A stretch of 64,000 nt of DNA from Drosophila persimilis (Eukaryota; Arthropoda; Insecta; Diptera; Drosophilidae): contig NW_020825288.1 of the NCBI RefSeq assembly GCF_003286085.1, positions 23,064,001 through 23,128,000 on the forward strand, given 5' to 3'. The notes under the pieces are model-generated. The model was not told where the DNA came from. It searched no databases and saw only the letters and a program-made list of their open reading frames with translations. Numbering within the stretch: position 1 is the first letter of the stretch; each line of letters begins with the position of its first letter. Positions 1 to 13,886 of the stretch are shown one piece after another. Both the position numbers and the translations under genes were made by a program.

Positions 1-1260
1 GACTGAGGTGCTTCCCAACGAATCCTAGTGCCATACCAAATGTATCAAAGTCAGTAGAAAGTTGACCCGTATCCCAGATAGAATATACAACAGATCCATA
101 GGTCATATGTATGTCTGTATGTGTGTACACTGTACGATAACTGATGGATTAGCTGGATAGCCTTGGCTCAAATGGCGTCTGCTGATTCCTCATTTCGCAG
201 CTGCTCGGTGGGGTGGTAATCCACCCTGATATCATTTCCTTCTCTTAAATGTAAGCTCAGCTTTCCTTTGAGCAATCTTGCCCACCACTGCCGTTTCCCT
301 TTCTCCTTTTCCCTTTTCTCGTTCTCAGTTCGCTGTTCCGTCCGATTCTTTTGAATATTAAATTCGCATTTATTCCCGCCAGTCCGCAAACACAATTGTA
401 TGAGTATTGCCCGGGAAAACAGAACCCACTCACTTTCGCGGCAGCAGTTATTATGTGCTTACCTTGCCTTACCTTGCCCCATGGACGTGGATGGCTGCCT
501 GCCGCACTTCGAGTGCGTGCTGCGAGTGTCGGTAGGCAAAAGGTAATAAGAAACAAGTAACGACCAAATAATTGAGTGCACACGGCACTGCACAAAGGCT
601 CCTCCATCTCCTTCCATAGGGCTGGTGATGGGGTTTTGTGATACAATCCATACCCACCATCCCCCCACCAATCCGCCATTTTTGCATTGTTTTCCCAGAG
701 TTGAGTTGAAAGTGAAATGCATGTTTTATTGGCAGCAGAAACAGAAACAGAAGACCCGAAATTGAGGAAGAAACTTGAAACAACAAAAAGGTTTTCCATA
801 CTCTCCCTCTCTCTCTCCTCCAGGGGTTACTTCAATCTATAGAGCAGTCGGCGGTGTGCTTACATAAATTATAGTTCTTTAACTTAACCAACAGAAGGAC
901 TATATAGTAAAGAAAGATTGAAGGATGTGTGAAGAAATTATTGCATATTTGTCATATCTCACATGACATGCTAACATCCACCCCATATTCAATGTCTCCC
1001 AAATTGGAAGAGCATCAACTACTTGCAACAATCAAGTATTTTACCAAAGCTACTCGCACTATTTCCATACAACAAGGTAGGTACAATGGCTCGATGGCGG
1101 CTTAAGAACCCAGAAACAGCAGGAGCCATTAAAAATAAAGCCCTCAAAGAGGTAGCAAATTGAAAAGAGCAAAACAGCAGCTTCAATTGCCATTTGCATG
1201 CTATGCATAGTCTCCCTCTGAACAGGTTCGGCTTGATTGTCAGCTTCTTACTCATCCAGC

Positions 1261-1291
1261 CAGTCAGTGAGTCAGTCAGTCAGTCAGTCAC
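1261..1291. repeat. (CAGT)n microsatellite
   Basis: About seven tetranucleotide units CAGT with one interruption (GTGA near the start). Noncoding surroundings. Confidence 0.9.
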
Positions 1292-3141
1292 TCTGTACCC
1301 TACTCGTATGACTCTCGACGTCATTAAAAACTGTTTAAATAGGAAGAGCTGCGTTTCGCGCTGCGTATACGCAATGTTCTGGGCCATTACCTTTTATGAC
1401 AGCGTCATGTGGATGGGTTAATCGGTCTGTCCGTCTCTCTGGTTGCCAGGTAAGCTGGGCAAATGGCTCTGACAGTGCAGTGCATTCCCATTTAATTTGC
1501 AACAATCGGAGTCGTGCAACTGGCCATAACTTTTGATGTTTCTGCTGAACAAATTTTGTATGCAAATTTAATTAAAACTCCTGACTTCAGTTTATCATAT
1601 TTGCCGCACTCCAAAGCTCCCAGCAATTTGGCTGAATTTTTATATTTACTTGAGAGTATATGTACAATATATGCCATTGATTGCATGACACAACAAAGGA
1701 TGCGCTTTTCAATTCCAATTTCTGTGCCCGATCCCAAAGGACTGTACCAGGTCCAGCCCAAGCAATTATCCAAAATAAATGCCTGTGGAAATGGCAAGGT
1801 TTTGAGAAATACTCCTTAGTACTCCGGGCTTCTCGGTTATGCAAAGTTGTTGGTAGTCAAGCCATCGTATTCTATGGACAAACCTTTACAGCATGCACTT
1901 CAAGTCGTTCTGCATTTCTCGCACTCTCTGAAAGTGCATTCTGCAAACAAACGCCTCTCAAGTGTTGGCAAGAATAATTCTTGGTTTTCTCTTTTTGTCA
2001 GGGTCTTGCAGTTGATAAAAAGTTGTACGTCCAAGATACTCGTATATTTGTTGGTTTGTTTGCTTCTTTCTGACTTTGTTTTTATATGCATTTTGGTTTA
2101 TTTGATTTACTGGCAGGGCACGAGCTCTGATTGAACTTTGTTTCCATTTTTTGGCCAGACAAACGTGCTGAAATATATGTATGTTCGAGTACATGTGTCT
2201 GGGAGATACAGTGCGTGTTGAAACTAGAGTCGCAAAGCAGCAAGTCGCACGTTTCCCTTCGGATAGAGTCAATAAAAATCCGAGTATCGTCGAAATGGTG
2301 TGATTTGTTGAGTTGAGTGACGAGTTGACCCCCGTAAACTTCTAGATATACTAGAAGCTGTACACCACTGTCCTTTCCGCTTCTAAGATTGAATTATTCC
2401 AGGCATGAACCATTTAGGGTCTTATGCTCGGCTTATAATTCCGTCTACCATGTTATATCTACTATCAATTCCCTTCCTCTTTCTAAATTATAAATACTTG
2501 TACTAATATTTTGTCTTGTAATTAGTAGGTAGGCTCTTTTAGTAGGGTTAATTCTTTATCTTTCCTGCATGTACCCGTGGCGCATCATGCGGCAGCACCC
2601 CTCCGTCGATTGTACGGAAGGACGGCTGCGCTTCCTGGGATGCTATGGTCATTTGATATCAACGTCCAATCATAAAAGACAGATGAGGTTGTGAAATAGT
2701 TCTGAGTGCATTAATTATTGGCTTTAGTGTTAGCTTGATTTATTCCATATCTAACCCTAGTCTTACCATCATTTATCTGACGAGTATGTATCTTCTCTCG
2801 ATTCTTGCAGTTACGTAACGCACTGTCAGTACGAAATATATATGCGGTGGAGACGACACAAAATGTCTGCTTTAAGCAACGTCTTTGCATTTCAAATTTT
2901 GGGCATAGAATTTGTTGTTGTATTTCGTGGTTTACGGGCTGCAGCTCGGAATGCCGCGACGCGCGGCAATCAAGTGGTAAAATGAGTAGACAATGGCTCG
3001 GAAAAGGGATGCCGGCGACAGGAGTGGAGTAGGAGGAGGTGGCCAGGGACTACTTGGGAGCTGTCGATACAGCTAAGGCTCTTGAAACCGTATCCTGCAG
3101 CCAGCATCCTTTCTTGACTCTCCCTCTGTTCGGGTGTTGGG

Positions 3142-3186
3142 CCTGGTTCTGGTTCTGGCTTTAGTTTTGGTTCTGGTTCTGGTGCT
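3142..3186. repeat. (GGTTCT)n imperfect minisatellite
   Basis: Six-base units GGTTCT with GGCTTT/AGTTTT variants, about seven units. On the minus strand it translates to a Glu-Pro run, which explains the open frame there. Confidence 0.85.
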
Positions 3187-6100
3187 GCGGGCATATAAAT
3201 TGAATTGTGTGAAAATTTATATTTGTTTTGGCATTTTATGACACACTCCAGTGTTTTGCTGGTGGCCAGATTCCCCTATTTATCCAGCCCTGAACCTCTT
3301 GAGGTCCTCCCCCGTTTCTCTCCCGCTTCTGCCGGTGAGTGTATCTGATTTCAAGTGTGCTTCGTTTTCAGGTGGATCCTCACCAGAGTATGGCCCGTAA
3401 ATTGATTAAAGGTGCTAGCTTGATTTGGAATTTAAAATAGCTTCCCCCTTAGCGCCCCCCCACACTCTCTTTCTCTTCCGCTCACCCTCTGTGTCCCTGA
3501 TGCCAATCAAATGAGGCGGAAATTGTGGTAAACTCTTAAAGCTGTGGGCCTTTCTGCTGATTGGTTGGGTTTTGTGTCAGGTTTGTTTCAACACAAAAGC
3601 CCAGGTCCGTCCGTGCTTGGGATTGCCATAAATTCGGTTGGAGCCACCTCTCTCGCCTCCTGCGGCTTGAATATTATGGCCATTTGTGGCAGGGCCCTGC
3701 CCTAAGTGAGTTGTGGCCAAGTGCCGAGCGTTCAGCTGCTAAATCATACATACCACAGATGAACCGACAGCACACTATATGTACCATGTACATCGTACAT
3801 GTGCAGGGATCGTGTGGGGGATATTCAGCTCGTAATATCGCATACAATATGCATTGCCCACAGCCAGCTCCTGGCTGTTACGCTTCCAGCTGCTGCTGTT
3901 GTTTAAAGCCCTGCCTGGCTTGCATTCCGTCCCGGCTTCAATATTAATGAGCTGGTTATCTATTACTTTTGCTAAATGATAACCGAAGGCCGGACCCAAA
4001 ATTCTGATAGCCCGAAATTGTTGGTGGCATTGAAACCAGCTCTGAATAAGTGAATGGATGGATCCTTCTATTCACTTGCATACTCGTACACGAGTATTCA
4101 TGGGGATGGAATTTTGTGGCAGCCTTTCTGTGGCAGTCTGTCTCTCAAAACGGTAGTTCGCCCAGTAATTTCCACTATTTACGAGTATATTCCTATTAAC
4201 GGTGGCATTTGGGGGGGAAAAAGGCATATCCTCTCTGTGCCTCAGTGAAAATACCTCATTGCCTCCTGGATTCAGCTGCAGCAGGCCAGCAATTAGAGAG
4301 AAATCCCCCGAACTGGCATTTAAATGGCAAACTTTTGCATGTGTAAATTAATAAAAATTCAATTTTTATTCGCTCCCCCATGAACAACCATGGATTAAAT
4401 AAATAAATTACAAATCGGGTCAATTGCAATTAATTATATTTGAAAATAGCTTTAGTTTTGATTTGGCCATAGCAATAACAACAAATTTACACGCTCCGCT
4501 CGGCTCAGCTTCGGGCCGGGTCGAGGCGCACTGCAGTGGCTTGTACGACTGCAAATTTGCATAAATAAATTATAGACAACAGCATGAGAATTGTCCATTA
4601 TAAATAACACGAATTGTCCCAAACGAGTGCAACCACGACAGCGTCCGCGTCCGCCAAAAGGGCCAAAAGGCGAGCGCAATGACAATTTCCATATAGTATG
4701 TTTGTACATACATATATCTATCTGTATGTTAAACATATACTCGTACGTACAAATAACTGTCTGTATGTTAAATATGTTTACCTACTTTCTGGCCAAAAAG
4801 GGCTGCGGCCCCTGTCCAGGGGTCTTTGCTATTTACTGGCCGCATAAACAGCGAGCAAATTTGTCGGTATGTCAGTTGCCTTTTTTTTCTGTTCGGTAGC
4901 TCCCCAAAGTGATATATGGGCTCGAAGGACAAATAGGGAGCATCAGCAACAGCGCTTTTCAAATAAAATATTACACTGTTCAGCATACGAGTGGAACCAG
5001 ATAGCAGTGCGTGGTGGGTGTAATAAGTGGAACTCATGGGGGCGGCAGTCTGTACTTAACTTTGAACTACATACATACATATATTTCTGTAATTGATTTA
5101 GACTTGGTTACTACTTGTATTTGCTCTTCAAAGCTCAAAAAGCTATGCCCTATTGGAGCCCTTCGGTCTCTATCGGTTAAAAGATTGGTGGAAGCGTGCA
5201 CCCGGTATTATCGGTCACCCTGTTTCCGGGATAATTTCTATCATTTCCGCCATCTTGTAACCCGAAAATATGACCAAAGAATAGTTTATTTTTACTCCCA
5301 ATCGATCAAGAAGATTCGATTTCACAGATAACTTCATCTAAAGGTAAAATGGCTTCATGGTAAAAATGCATCTTTCATTAAAAAATTATTTTTTTTTGTT
5401 TCGTTCAAGGACCACATCTTCAAAGAAGTCACCCAATACTTTGTACACCAAATAAATAATGAGTTTCTTTTACATGGCTTCTGTTGCTGGACTCGTATAC
5501 AGGAACAGTCCCACTGAATGAAGAACGACCGACCGTCTCCATCAATGGTGTTGTATGTTTCCTGTGGGCCCCAATAAAGCCCCAAAGTATCTTTAAATCC
5601 ACTTATAGAAATCGATGCGATTGAATGTGATGGAAAAAATGTTGAACAAATTGCAATTAAAACCGAGCGAGTCGCCAGGCGACCGACAAGCAGTCGGAGA
5701 AAGACAGAACAACACTTTCACCAGCCGGAGGACACGTCAGAGGCTCGAAACTACGGCAGAAACTCTTTGATTTTTGTCTCTTTTTTTAAGGATTGAAAAT
5801 GTTAAACGGTTATAACGGTAGCCGTGCAACCACCTCGGCATTTACCTGAACGAATCTCCATTTCTGCCCCCGCCCAGGGTAGTCTGAGGTCTGGCCAGAC
5901 CGCGACCACTCGACTCCGGGTTCAATTAGCAATTCCCGTAATTACTGCAAATGCCGCTGGGTTAATAACGGCCCTGATAAGTCGCTCGCCGTGCCGACCC
6001 CTATTTTATTTTTTATATTTTTTGTCGCCCTCTGGAAGAGATTCGTCGTTGGGCAAACAAGAACCCCATGGTCGATGCAATTTCAGGCGAATGACTCGCA

Positions 6101-8026
6101 ATTATTGCCGCGTATCGCTGCTATTTCTGTAATTTTGGGTCAACAAGGGGAGCAGACAGCAATGAAAAGAAAAATTAAACAATTAAATAAAGAATGCAGG
6201 GAAATCAGTATAATTGAAGGCCGAACTGCTGAGCAGAGGAGCCCGCTGGAAATTGCTGATTAAATATTTCATGGCAAAAGGATTAAAGCTGGGGAGTGCG
6301 AGGAGCTGCAATAAGTGGAGATATGGCATTAATATGAATCATAATTTATTGATTGCGTAATGAGAGTATCGCATTAATGAGCGCCGAAAAGCAAAGCAGT
6401 CGAAAGAGAGAGCGAGACTAGAGAAAAGGCAGGGATCACGCACCAATGGCTTTAATATACTATGTTGGAAAATGTGGAATAAATTGAAAGGATCCCAAAG
6501 CACTTCCCGATGGGTAGGTGCTCCATATATGACCCCTCCCTCACACTACTTAAAAATGCAACTTCCTGAAAGAATGTTCAGCATACCCTGGCATCGGAGT
6601 AATGAATTTGTTACCTATTTTCCCAGCTTCGGTTTTACCTTTTTCCTGTTTGCCTTTTCTCCGGTGAACTCATTATCATTCTGTTCAGTCGGCGCCATCT
6701 CATTGTTTATGCCCAACCAATTTTCTTCGTCCATTAAGAATTTTCCCATTACTCATACGCATCATGTGCGCCGCTCGCTTTCCTCACTTTCCTTTTGCGC
6801 TTCTTTCGACCGCGTTTCCGGGGTAAAATCAATGGCACTCGTTAATGCAGCAGCCCCCCCCTCCTCCGTGCTTGCAGTTCGCCTTCTCTTCAGCGTTCAG
6901 CGTACGGCGTTCTGCGTTCTGCCTGACAGCCGCATGTCAGCGCCACCGTCACCGCCACCGTCAACAGGCTCTCGCATTGCAGAAATGTTTTTAATGCGCT
7001 TATTGACAGCCGCCGATAATGGCGAACAATTTTAAACACTTCAATTTGACAACCAGGCGAAGACGTGTCCTTGAAATACTATACGCACTGGTATACATAC
7101 ATATATATATCAAATGGCATTGTCCCCCGTCGAATGGAAGGAGTTCAATCATTCGTTCTTTGCACTTTGCACCTGTCTGTCTGCTTTCGGTGTTCGCATC
7201 TTTCATCACGTCGCCATCATCCTGAGAAGTATCACTCGAGGACCTCCAGGAGGTTTCTTTCATTCAGTTCATTACGAGTGAGTGGCGTCGCCAATGAAAA
7301 TGTGTCATCCGTTGAAGGTGGTACAGATGGCGGATGAAATCTTCAGGACTGCTGAGAGACAGATTTTGTATGTTTTGGACAATGAAGGTGTTTAGTTAAT
7401 ACTGTGAACTTAATGTACATTGAGGGGTCTAGTCTTATAATGATGTTTGAATGAAATGAAAGAACACATCCGTATAATGAGTAAACATGAAACGTGTTAC
7501 GCTCCTGAAGAAACATTTGTTATTACTACATCATTTAACACATTAAAATGTCACTCATTTGGCTCCAAAGGCATTTCAATGTTGGCTCTTCAGAAACAAA
7601 TCATATAAGTCAAAATGACACAATTTTGTACCTATTAGTGAGAACAATAACCCTATAATTATTACTGTCAATCTGCAATACCCTCAGACCTTAAGTTGCT
7701 TCTGTCTCCCATATTTGTAATACATTAAAGATAAAAAAGATAATCATTGTGGAATAAAAACAACACTTTTCCCGCCTTTCCTCTCATTACTTTTCGTGGG
7801 ACCATTAGTAAAGCTCTTCAAAATCCTCTCAAAGACTTCCAAGCTCTTTGGAATCACAATTTTACTACCACTAGCAAAACTCTGGAACAAGAAATCAAAG
7901 GATTTTGAAGTATTTTGTTGCACCAAATACTCGTGGAACACCAAACCAAAGAGTATTTATGGGTCGAGATCCTCCAGACGACGTGCTGCTTGACTTATTT
8001 GCCGTGTATTGTTCTGGTCTGCAGGT

Positions 8027-8075
8027 CCCATGCCCCATGCCCCATGCCCCATGCCCCATGCCCCATGCCCCATGA
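8027..8075. repeat. (CCCATGC)7 seven-base tandem repeat
   Basis: Six perfect head-to-tail copies of CCCATGC followed by a seventh unit ending in A, total 49 bp. The unit is unusual in length for a Drosophila microsatellite and the array is very pure, so it is probably young and length-polymorphic. Confidence 0.95.
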
Positions 8076-9936
8076 CATTACCAGAAACCGAATGCGTCAT
8101 GTTGGTGGCTTCCATGATGGTTTCCATGTCGTGTATCTTTATTTCTATTTAGTTGTACGAGCACTCGTACTTCTTCCCGCTGTGCGGGATGTTGCACTAC
8201 GGACTGGCAACGGCTACGGGCTTACTGTTTACGGTTTATGTCGCTCCTTGACCCACTAAAGCTAGATTACGTGATTTGTCTGTCGCCGGAAGCGGAGACG
8301 GCGACAACAAAAACAGAAACCGAAATAGCAAGAGATGGAGACACAGATGGGGATACAGGCAGGAATGTAGGCATAGAAGGGGAGAGAGGCGGAGGCAGAG
8401 ATAGCCACATCAACGTCTGCCGTGGCGATAAGCGACTGGAGACTAGCGAAGAAAATTTCAAAGAGCATAAAAATTTAAATCACGTCACTTAACGGGAAAG
8501 AGAGGGTTGTACGACAGAGAAAGAGAAAGAGTCCTCGCAATGAGCGAGATAACACAAAAGACGCAACTACAGTCCCGGACATAATGGGGTGCCATGTAAA
8601 TAGTTGGCCCCAGACAGAGGAGTTGTGCCAAGCAGCCGGGGTCTGGGTCTGGGTCCGTGTCGCCGTGTCCGTGCCGGTGTCCGTGCCCATGTCCGGGTCG
8701 AGCCGCTGCATTCCGTGTTCTTGTATGGGCGTGATTGTGTGTGTGTTTGTTAAGCTGCTTTTGAGGCAGCCACTCAGGCCCCGCTCACGTGCATGCTGCT
8801 CCTCTATCTGTGTCTCCTGTACTCCTGCGAGTGCGAGTGCGAGTACGAGTTTGCCGCCTGTCATGTTGCTGAGGCGCGGCAAAATGCTTGTTACGCTTTT
8901 GAGCCACCGCCTGCGGTTGACAGAGCACGTTGAACCACCCAACCGTTCAACCCCAGACCCCAGCCCACAGTCACAGAGCCGCCCGGTCCCCAGTCCCCAG
9001 TCCCCTATCCACTCATCCAACCACCCATGCACCCATGCACCCACCCGTACTGCCAACGAGCATCCAAACACCCAACCGCTCTGCGGCCTGATGCACATTA
9101 AAACGCAATTGAAGTTGCAGGCGTTAATTGTGGCGCCTTCGTTAGCCTGTTTCTATTTCTGTTTCTGTTTCGGTTTCTCCTTTTTGCAACTTTTTCTGAC
9201 TCGTTTGCCGTTTGAGTTAGTTGCCAAAAATTAATTACTTTTGCCCCTGTCAAAGCTGCCAGAGTCATTCGAAAAAAGAGTGAGTAGAGGCAGAAGACAG
9301 GGCACATAGAAAAAGAAATGCGAAATATACTCGTTCAGAACATGTATTCTGGAAATCAACTTCCACTGTAATGGTAGAATGCACTAATGAGGAAAATGGA
9401 TTGGAAACATATGAAACTGCACTGAAAATCAAATCCAATCTGATTTGATCTGTTAGAGGTATGGAACAGCTTAATCTTTCCTTTTCAAACTTTTTGAAAA
9501 GCCACAAAATTACCTCATATCCTGTATATCTTCACAGGGGTAGAGCAAATGTATCTTGTTATCAATTTATGCAAAATAAATATCATCTTCCTTTATCTTA
9601 GGTGTTTTTTATGATCAAATATCAATGCTATATTTAAGATGAAATTTAATATAATTTTTCATACAAGAGTACGATACACCCAGACCCAGAGGCCCTAATA
9701 ATTTTTGTATATTATTTAGAAACTCAGATTTAGCCTGACATTTTTGAGTTACCGGAGAATTCAGTTTGTCGGAATGCTCGCATGTGAACTTCTACTAATG
9801 AATCTTGTCCATGAATAAAGCCTCAAGTGGGTGGTCTTTTTTTGTGCCCTTCACAGGGCTATAATACGCGCAGTGAGTGACTGGGGGCAAGTAGGTAGGC
9901 GTGTCTGAGGGCTGGGCCTGGTGCTAATGGGGTCGC

Positions 9937-9976
9937 AGACAAACAGACAAACAGACAGACGGACGGACGGACGGAC
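9937..9976. repeat. Compound (ACAG)n(ACGG)n microsatellite
   Basis: Tetranucleotide array that changes from ACAG/ACAA units to about five GGAC units. A much purer GGAC array lies at 58,278-58,317. Confidence 0.85.
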
Positions 9977-11920
9977 TAACAGACACAGGGCCAACTCCCA
10001 CTCATCGCTTACTTTTGCTCTGACTGTTTCTTTCGCTCGTTTTGCAGTTAAATCCGTTTGCCAGGCAACTTTATCTTTCAGCACAGATTCTCAATAGCAG
10101 GCTGCTGTTGTTGCTGATTTTCTTGCTGTTCCTTCTGCTGTTGCTGTTGCTGCCACTGACGTTGCACGCTGCAAGCGTTGTTTATTTCACTTGCTTTTTC
10201 TTGCCACGCGGCCGGGTCCCATGCCCCATTCCCCATTACCCACTGTTTTTATTTACGCTTTTGCAGCTGTCGGGAGGTTTGGCTTAAGCGCCAGTCGCTG
10301 GCGACGTGCCGCTGAAATAATTAAGTTGCCAATTCCGGGAAGGAGAATATCAACAGCCATCCAGCGGAGTACAGCGACAGGCAGAGGGACAGATTGCAGC
10401 GAGGAGAAGGAACGGGGCTTACATTTAGCGGCATAGATTTTCAATTAGGCTGTCATTCGGCGCGCAGCTGGCTTTTCTTTTCAAGTTTCTCCTCAGCGTT
10501 TTTATATAAAAATATGACTGAAAAAGCTATTCAGTATCTCATATGGCAAAAGTCACAGGTAAGCACGAAGAAACCCCCATCTCTTGGATCTCATCTTTAT
10601 CATTTTCGCTTTGCAATCCCCGTTAAGCTTCGGCGACTTGAAAACTGGGCTTCATCTTCTGCGATGTCATGGCAGCGGCATCTTGTCGTATACGTAATAT
10701 GCAGAATAGCCCCAAGTGTGGGGACACAAATAGAAAGCAAACAACGCAAAACACCCACTTCCACAGATACACAGACAGCATTCCGTTGAAGGACACACGA
10801 GAGATATATTCCACAAATATTACGCATACGCACGGGTGGCCCCCTAGCCGCAACTTGTCGATGCGGCTGCATTTGCTGTCGCTGTGGTTCGTTTCCTTTT
10901 GCCGTCTGCTGAGCCAAAGGGGAAGAAAAGGTGAAAGTTGGAAGCACACTTTCCTCATTTCCATTCCCATTGCCATTCCCATTCTCATTCCCCTAATGAC
11001 ATCTTTTGTCAAAGCTTTTTGGCATTGTTCCGAAATGAGGGGGGGATTGATTCGATGCGCGTCTAGCAAATTAGCATCACAACAACATGGAAATTGGTTT
11101 TTCATATAAAAGCTGGCTACACATTTCACATTTCAGGCTGAAACCCACACACTACATATGCAACGCACTCCAGTTGCACACTGCACAGTGCTCTGTCATT
11201 GCGGCAGGGGAAAAAGAAAAGAAGCTGATAAAATGCATTCGGGCTTGACGTTGCGAAGCAATTTGGACAAAGAAAACACAAAGTTGCATCGACATGTTGG
11301 AGGAGCCTGCCATTTGAACTTGTCTACCAGTGTATACTATATTCTCGTAAAGCGAAAGCCAATGAATACAAAATCAATCGATAGTTGAAAATCGAAGATC
11401 CGTGGCAGCAGCAGCAGCAATAGCAGCCACAGCAGCATCAGCAGGGCAGACATTTTTCTGCATGGCTGACCCCAAGAGCGGAAAAGCAATTTCGGTGTAT
11501 GCCACCTCAAGTAGCTGCACGAACCGTACTGCCTCCCAGCTCTCCTTTCCCTTTTCCTAGGCCAGGCCAAACGATTTGCAAATTTTGCCAACGCATCACT
11601 GAATATTGCTCACAACCCGGCGAAGCCATTACGTAGAACGGTTAAAAAATCAGAGAGGAATAGAGAGGGGAAACGCCTTAACCAAACACTGCGAAAATGT
11701 TCAATTTTTAAGTCAATCAGCCAGAAAGAAAAAAAAAAAAACTCCCGTTGCGTATACGTGATGCTCAGTCGAAAGTTTTTACAACACGGAATTAAGCGAT
11801 TAGATGGAAGTTTTGCCCCAACTTCTCGTTGCATAAATTATACCAAGTTTTTTTTGCCTCTGTCCCCAGCAGATTTGCCGGATCCGGAGCTGGAGCTACT
11901 GCTGCCACTGCTGTTGCACA

Positions 11921-12220
11921 ATGAATGCTCATTCAACAGCCGTTTCCATCGAGAAGGATGTGGGTCAGGGCGAGTCCCGAACCCCTACTGAGGATGTGCG
12001 TTCCAAGCTGCGCCAGCTGCAGGGGCATCATTTGTGGCTGCGCCACCAGCTGATGCTGTGGCAGAGACATATGCTGACAGAACGACTATCCGAGCAACGG
12101 GACCGCCATCCGCGGGGGAGCCACAAACGCAATTTGGGGATTCCAGAAAACATTAACAAACCGAATGTCAAAGTTCCAACCCATCAAAGAAGTGTCACTG
12201 CGATGATTGACTTATTTTAG
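11921..12220 (+). CDS. Possible small basic helical protein, unknown family
   Basis: A 99-codon ATG frame I do not recognise, but which looks more like coding sequence than anything else in the left flank. The start context is CACAATGAAT. From about residue 22 to 58 the codons are strongly G/C-ending (CTG, CAG, CGC, GAG), as in Drosophila genes, and encode an amphipathic Leu/Gln/Arg-rich segment (KLRQLQGHHLWLRHQ, then LMLWQRHMLTERLSEQ) that could form a coiled coil or helix. A long pyrimidine tract ending in CCCCAG at about 11,868 makes a good 3' splice site just upstream, so the ATG may lie in an internal or last exon. ATTAAA polyadenylation-like signals follow at 12,227 and 12,242. No signal peptide or known motif. 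An upstream exon may supply a different start. Confidence 0.45.
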   Translation: MNAHSTAVSIEKDVGQGESRTPTEDVRSKLRQLQGHHLWLRHQLMLWQRHMLTERLSEQRDRHPRGSHKRNLGIPENINKPNVKVPTHQRSVTAMIDLF

Positions 12221-12377
12221 ATGAAAATTAAACATTAATTCGATTAAAACTCCATCTGCTGATGTCATAATTGTCAAACAAACTATTTCAATTTGTGTGC
12301 CATGCAAATAAGCATAAAAGAACACCTTCGAAAGTCATGTGATTATGGCACACCACATAACACGGCATGAAGCCAGA

Positions 12378-12420
12378 GGCAGTGGCAGTGGCAGTGGAAG
12401 TGGCAGTGGCAGTGGCAGTG
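12378..12420. repeat. (GGCAGT)7 minisatellite
   Basis: Seven six-base units GGCAGT, one changed to GGAAGT. Confidence 0.9.
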
Positions 12421-13850
12421 AAAGTTTGCCTTGAATGCGGCAGGCCCACACATCACGTAACTCAATTAATCAGACACCAGCCGGGGTCGAGCATCACTTA
12501 ACTCGAGATTAACCCTTCCCTGTCTCTCTCCATAGAGGCCAGGCCATAGTCACGCACTTGGCCCCCAACAGCACTTACACATACCCATTGCTGTTTAGCA
12601 ACTATTTATGGAGGCAAGTACTCGTTGTTGCCACTTGCAACCATGGAACGGCCTCTACACGTTGTCATTGTAATGATATGTGGGCCCTCCGGCCTCTGTC
12701 TGTGCTTCTGTCTCTGCCTCTGTCTCTGACTCTGCTCTGACCTTAAGTGTCCTTGTCCTTGTCTGTGAATGACACCTAGCGTGTTATCATTCAATAGAGG
12801 AACAGGAGGGATGGAGGCGGATCAGGAGGAGGCCTGACAACTCTTAAGTGGACCATAAACGGCAACAAATGCAAATGCAAATGAAATTATTGCAGTCAAC
12901 GGGCAGAGCGGGCAGGCCTCCATTTCTCTCAATGCCCAACGAGTGAAGCGCCGCTGGTAAAAGTGTTTGCATATGCAGGAGCACATTGCGGCCATAAACT
13001 GTAGTTCGACCACGCCCCGTACCCATTGAGCGGCCACAGCCGGAGAGAGCTACGACCCCATAAAGCCATTGGCAGCCGACTGCATTTCAGCGATATAAAT
13101 ATTTATATAAGTTAATCGGTTTATGGTGCACGAGTAATTGAATTTCGCGACGGCGCCAGGTAAATGCTACCAGGTAACATGTTCCAGGACCCCCACTCCT
13201 AGGTGGGATTTGCCAGCCTCCGGCCTCCAGCCGCCATCTTCCGATTCCCATTCCGGATTCGCCTCCTGTGTCACGCGGTCAGAGCCATGTTGGTTTACCC
13301 CTCGCTTTAAACTTGATTTCTTACTTTTTGCATCCGTTGGCGAGTGCTGCAGCATGTGTACCACGGGCTTATGGTTGCCATGTGGAGGGTATATAGGACT
13401 GCGACCCAAATTAAAAGCAAGCCGAACAAAAATGATCCTGTTTTTGTTTCTACAGAACACAAGAAACCATAGCATCCCAAAAAAGAGCTACTTCTAGACC
13501 GACCCAGAGTATCAGGCTGACCCATTCCTCCCACTGAAAGTCCCAGCATCCGACAAGCTCCAACATGGCGCCAACCGGAAGTGCCAGCCCGTTCAGCAAT
13601 GGCCGACCCAGAGCTCTGTTTCTATGGCACTTCCGCTTTACTGCACATTAATTGCAATTAAATTTGGAATTACTACCATCCACTCTTCCTCCTTCTCTTC
13701 CCCCTCTCCCTCTCTCTCTCTGCATCTTCTACACTCGTCCTCTCTCCTTTGATCGTTGCTCTCTTTCCACGCAAATTTAATGATGCCTGCAATTTTTGCT
13801 CGCTGCATTTTTCCTCTCCTTTGCATAATTTAAAAATGTTTGCTTTGGCA

Positions 13851-13886
13851 GCCGCCGCCGCCGCCGCTGTTGCTGTTGCTGTTGCA
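13851..13886. repeat. (GCC)n followed by (TGTTGC)n
   Basis: Seven GCC/CCG triplets run into GCTGTTGCTGTTGC repeats. On the minus strand this reads as a poly-Gln/Ala-type run, which opens several frames; no gene is supported. Confidence 0.85.

Larger units (their letters stand above)
1..11868. other. Left gene-poor flank, no convincing gene
   Basis: I find no exon chain, RNA gene or transposon here. Open frames exist (the longest are about 190-215 codons near 6.5-7.0 kb and 8.5-9.2 kb), but they coincide with low-complexity sequence, are open on both strands, and lack codon bias or recognisable domains. The DNA alternates AT-rich blocks with TAATTA-type words and short tandem repeats, as expected of intergenic or large-intron sequence in Drosophila. 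It could belong to a long intron or the regulatory domain of a gene outside the window; nothing visible decides this. Confidence 0.6.

Noticed and set aside
3775-3999. Minus-strand frame resembling a short protein
   Set aside because: No codon bias, splice sites or conserved motif.
6472-7035. 187-codon plus-strand frame
   Set aside because: Non-ATG start, Ser/Phe-rich from a pyrimidine-rich stretch, no codon bias; ends in sequence typical of noncoding fly DNA.
8475-9234. Overlapping open frames of 216 (+) and 207 (-) codons
   Set aside because: Both strands are open through GTGTCCGTG, GAGTGC and CACCCATG repeats; neither frame starts at a good ATG nor has a domain.
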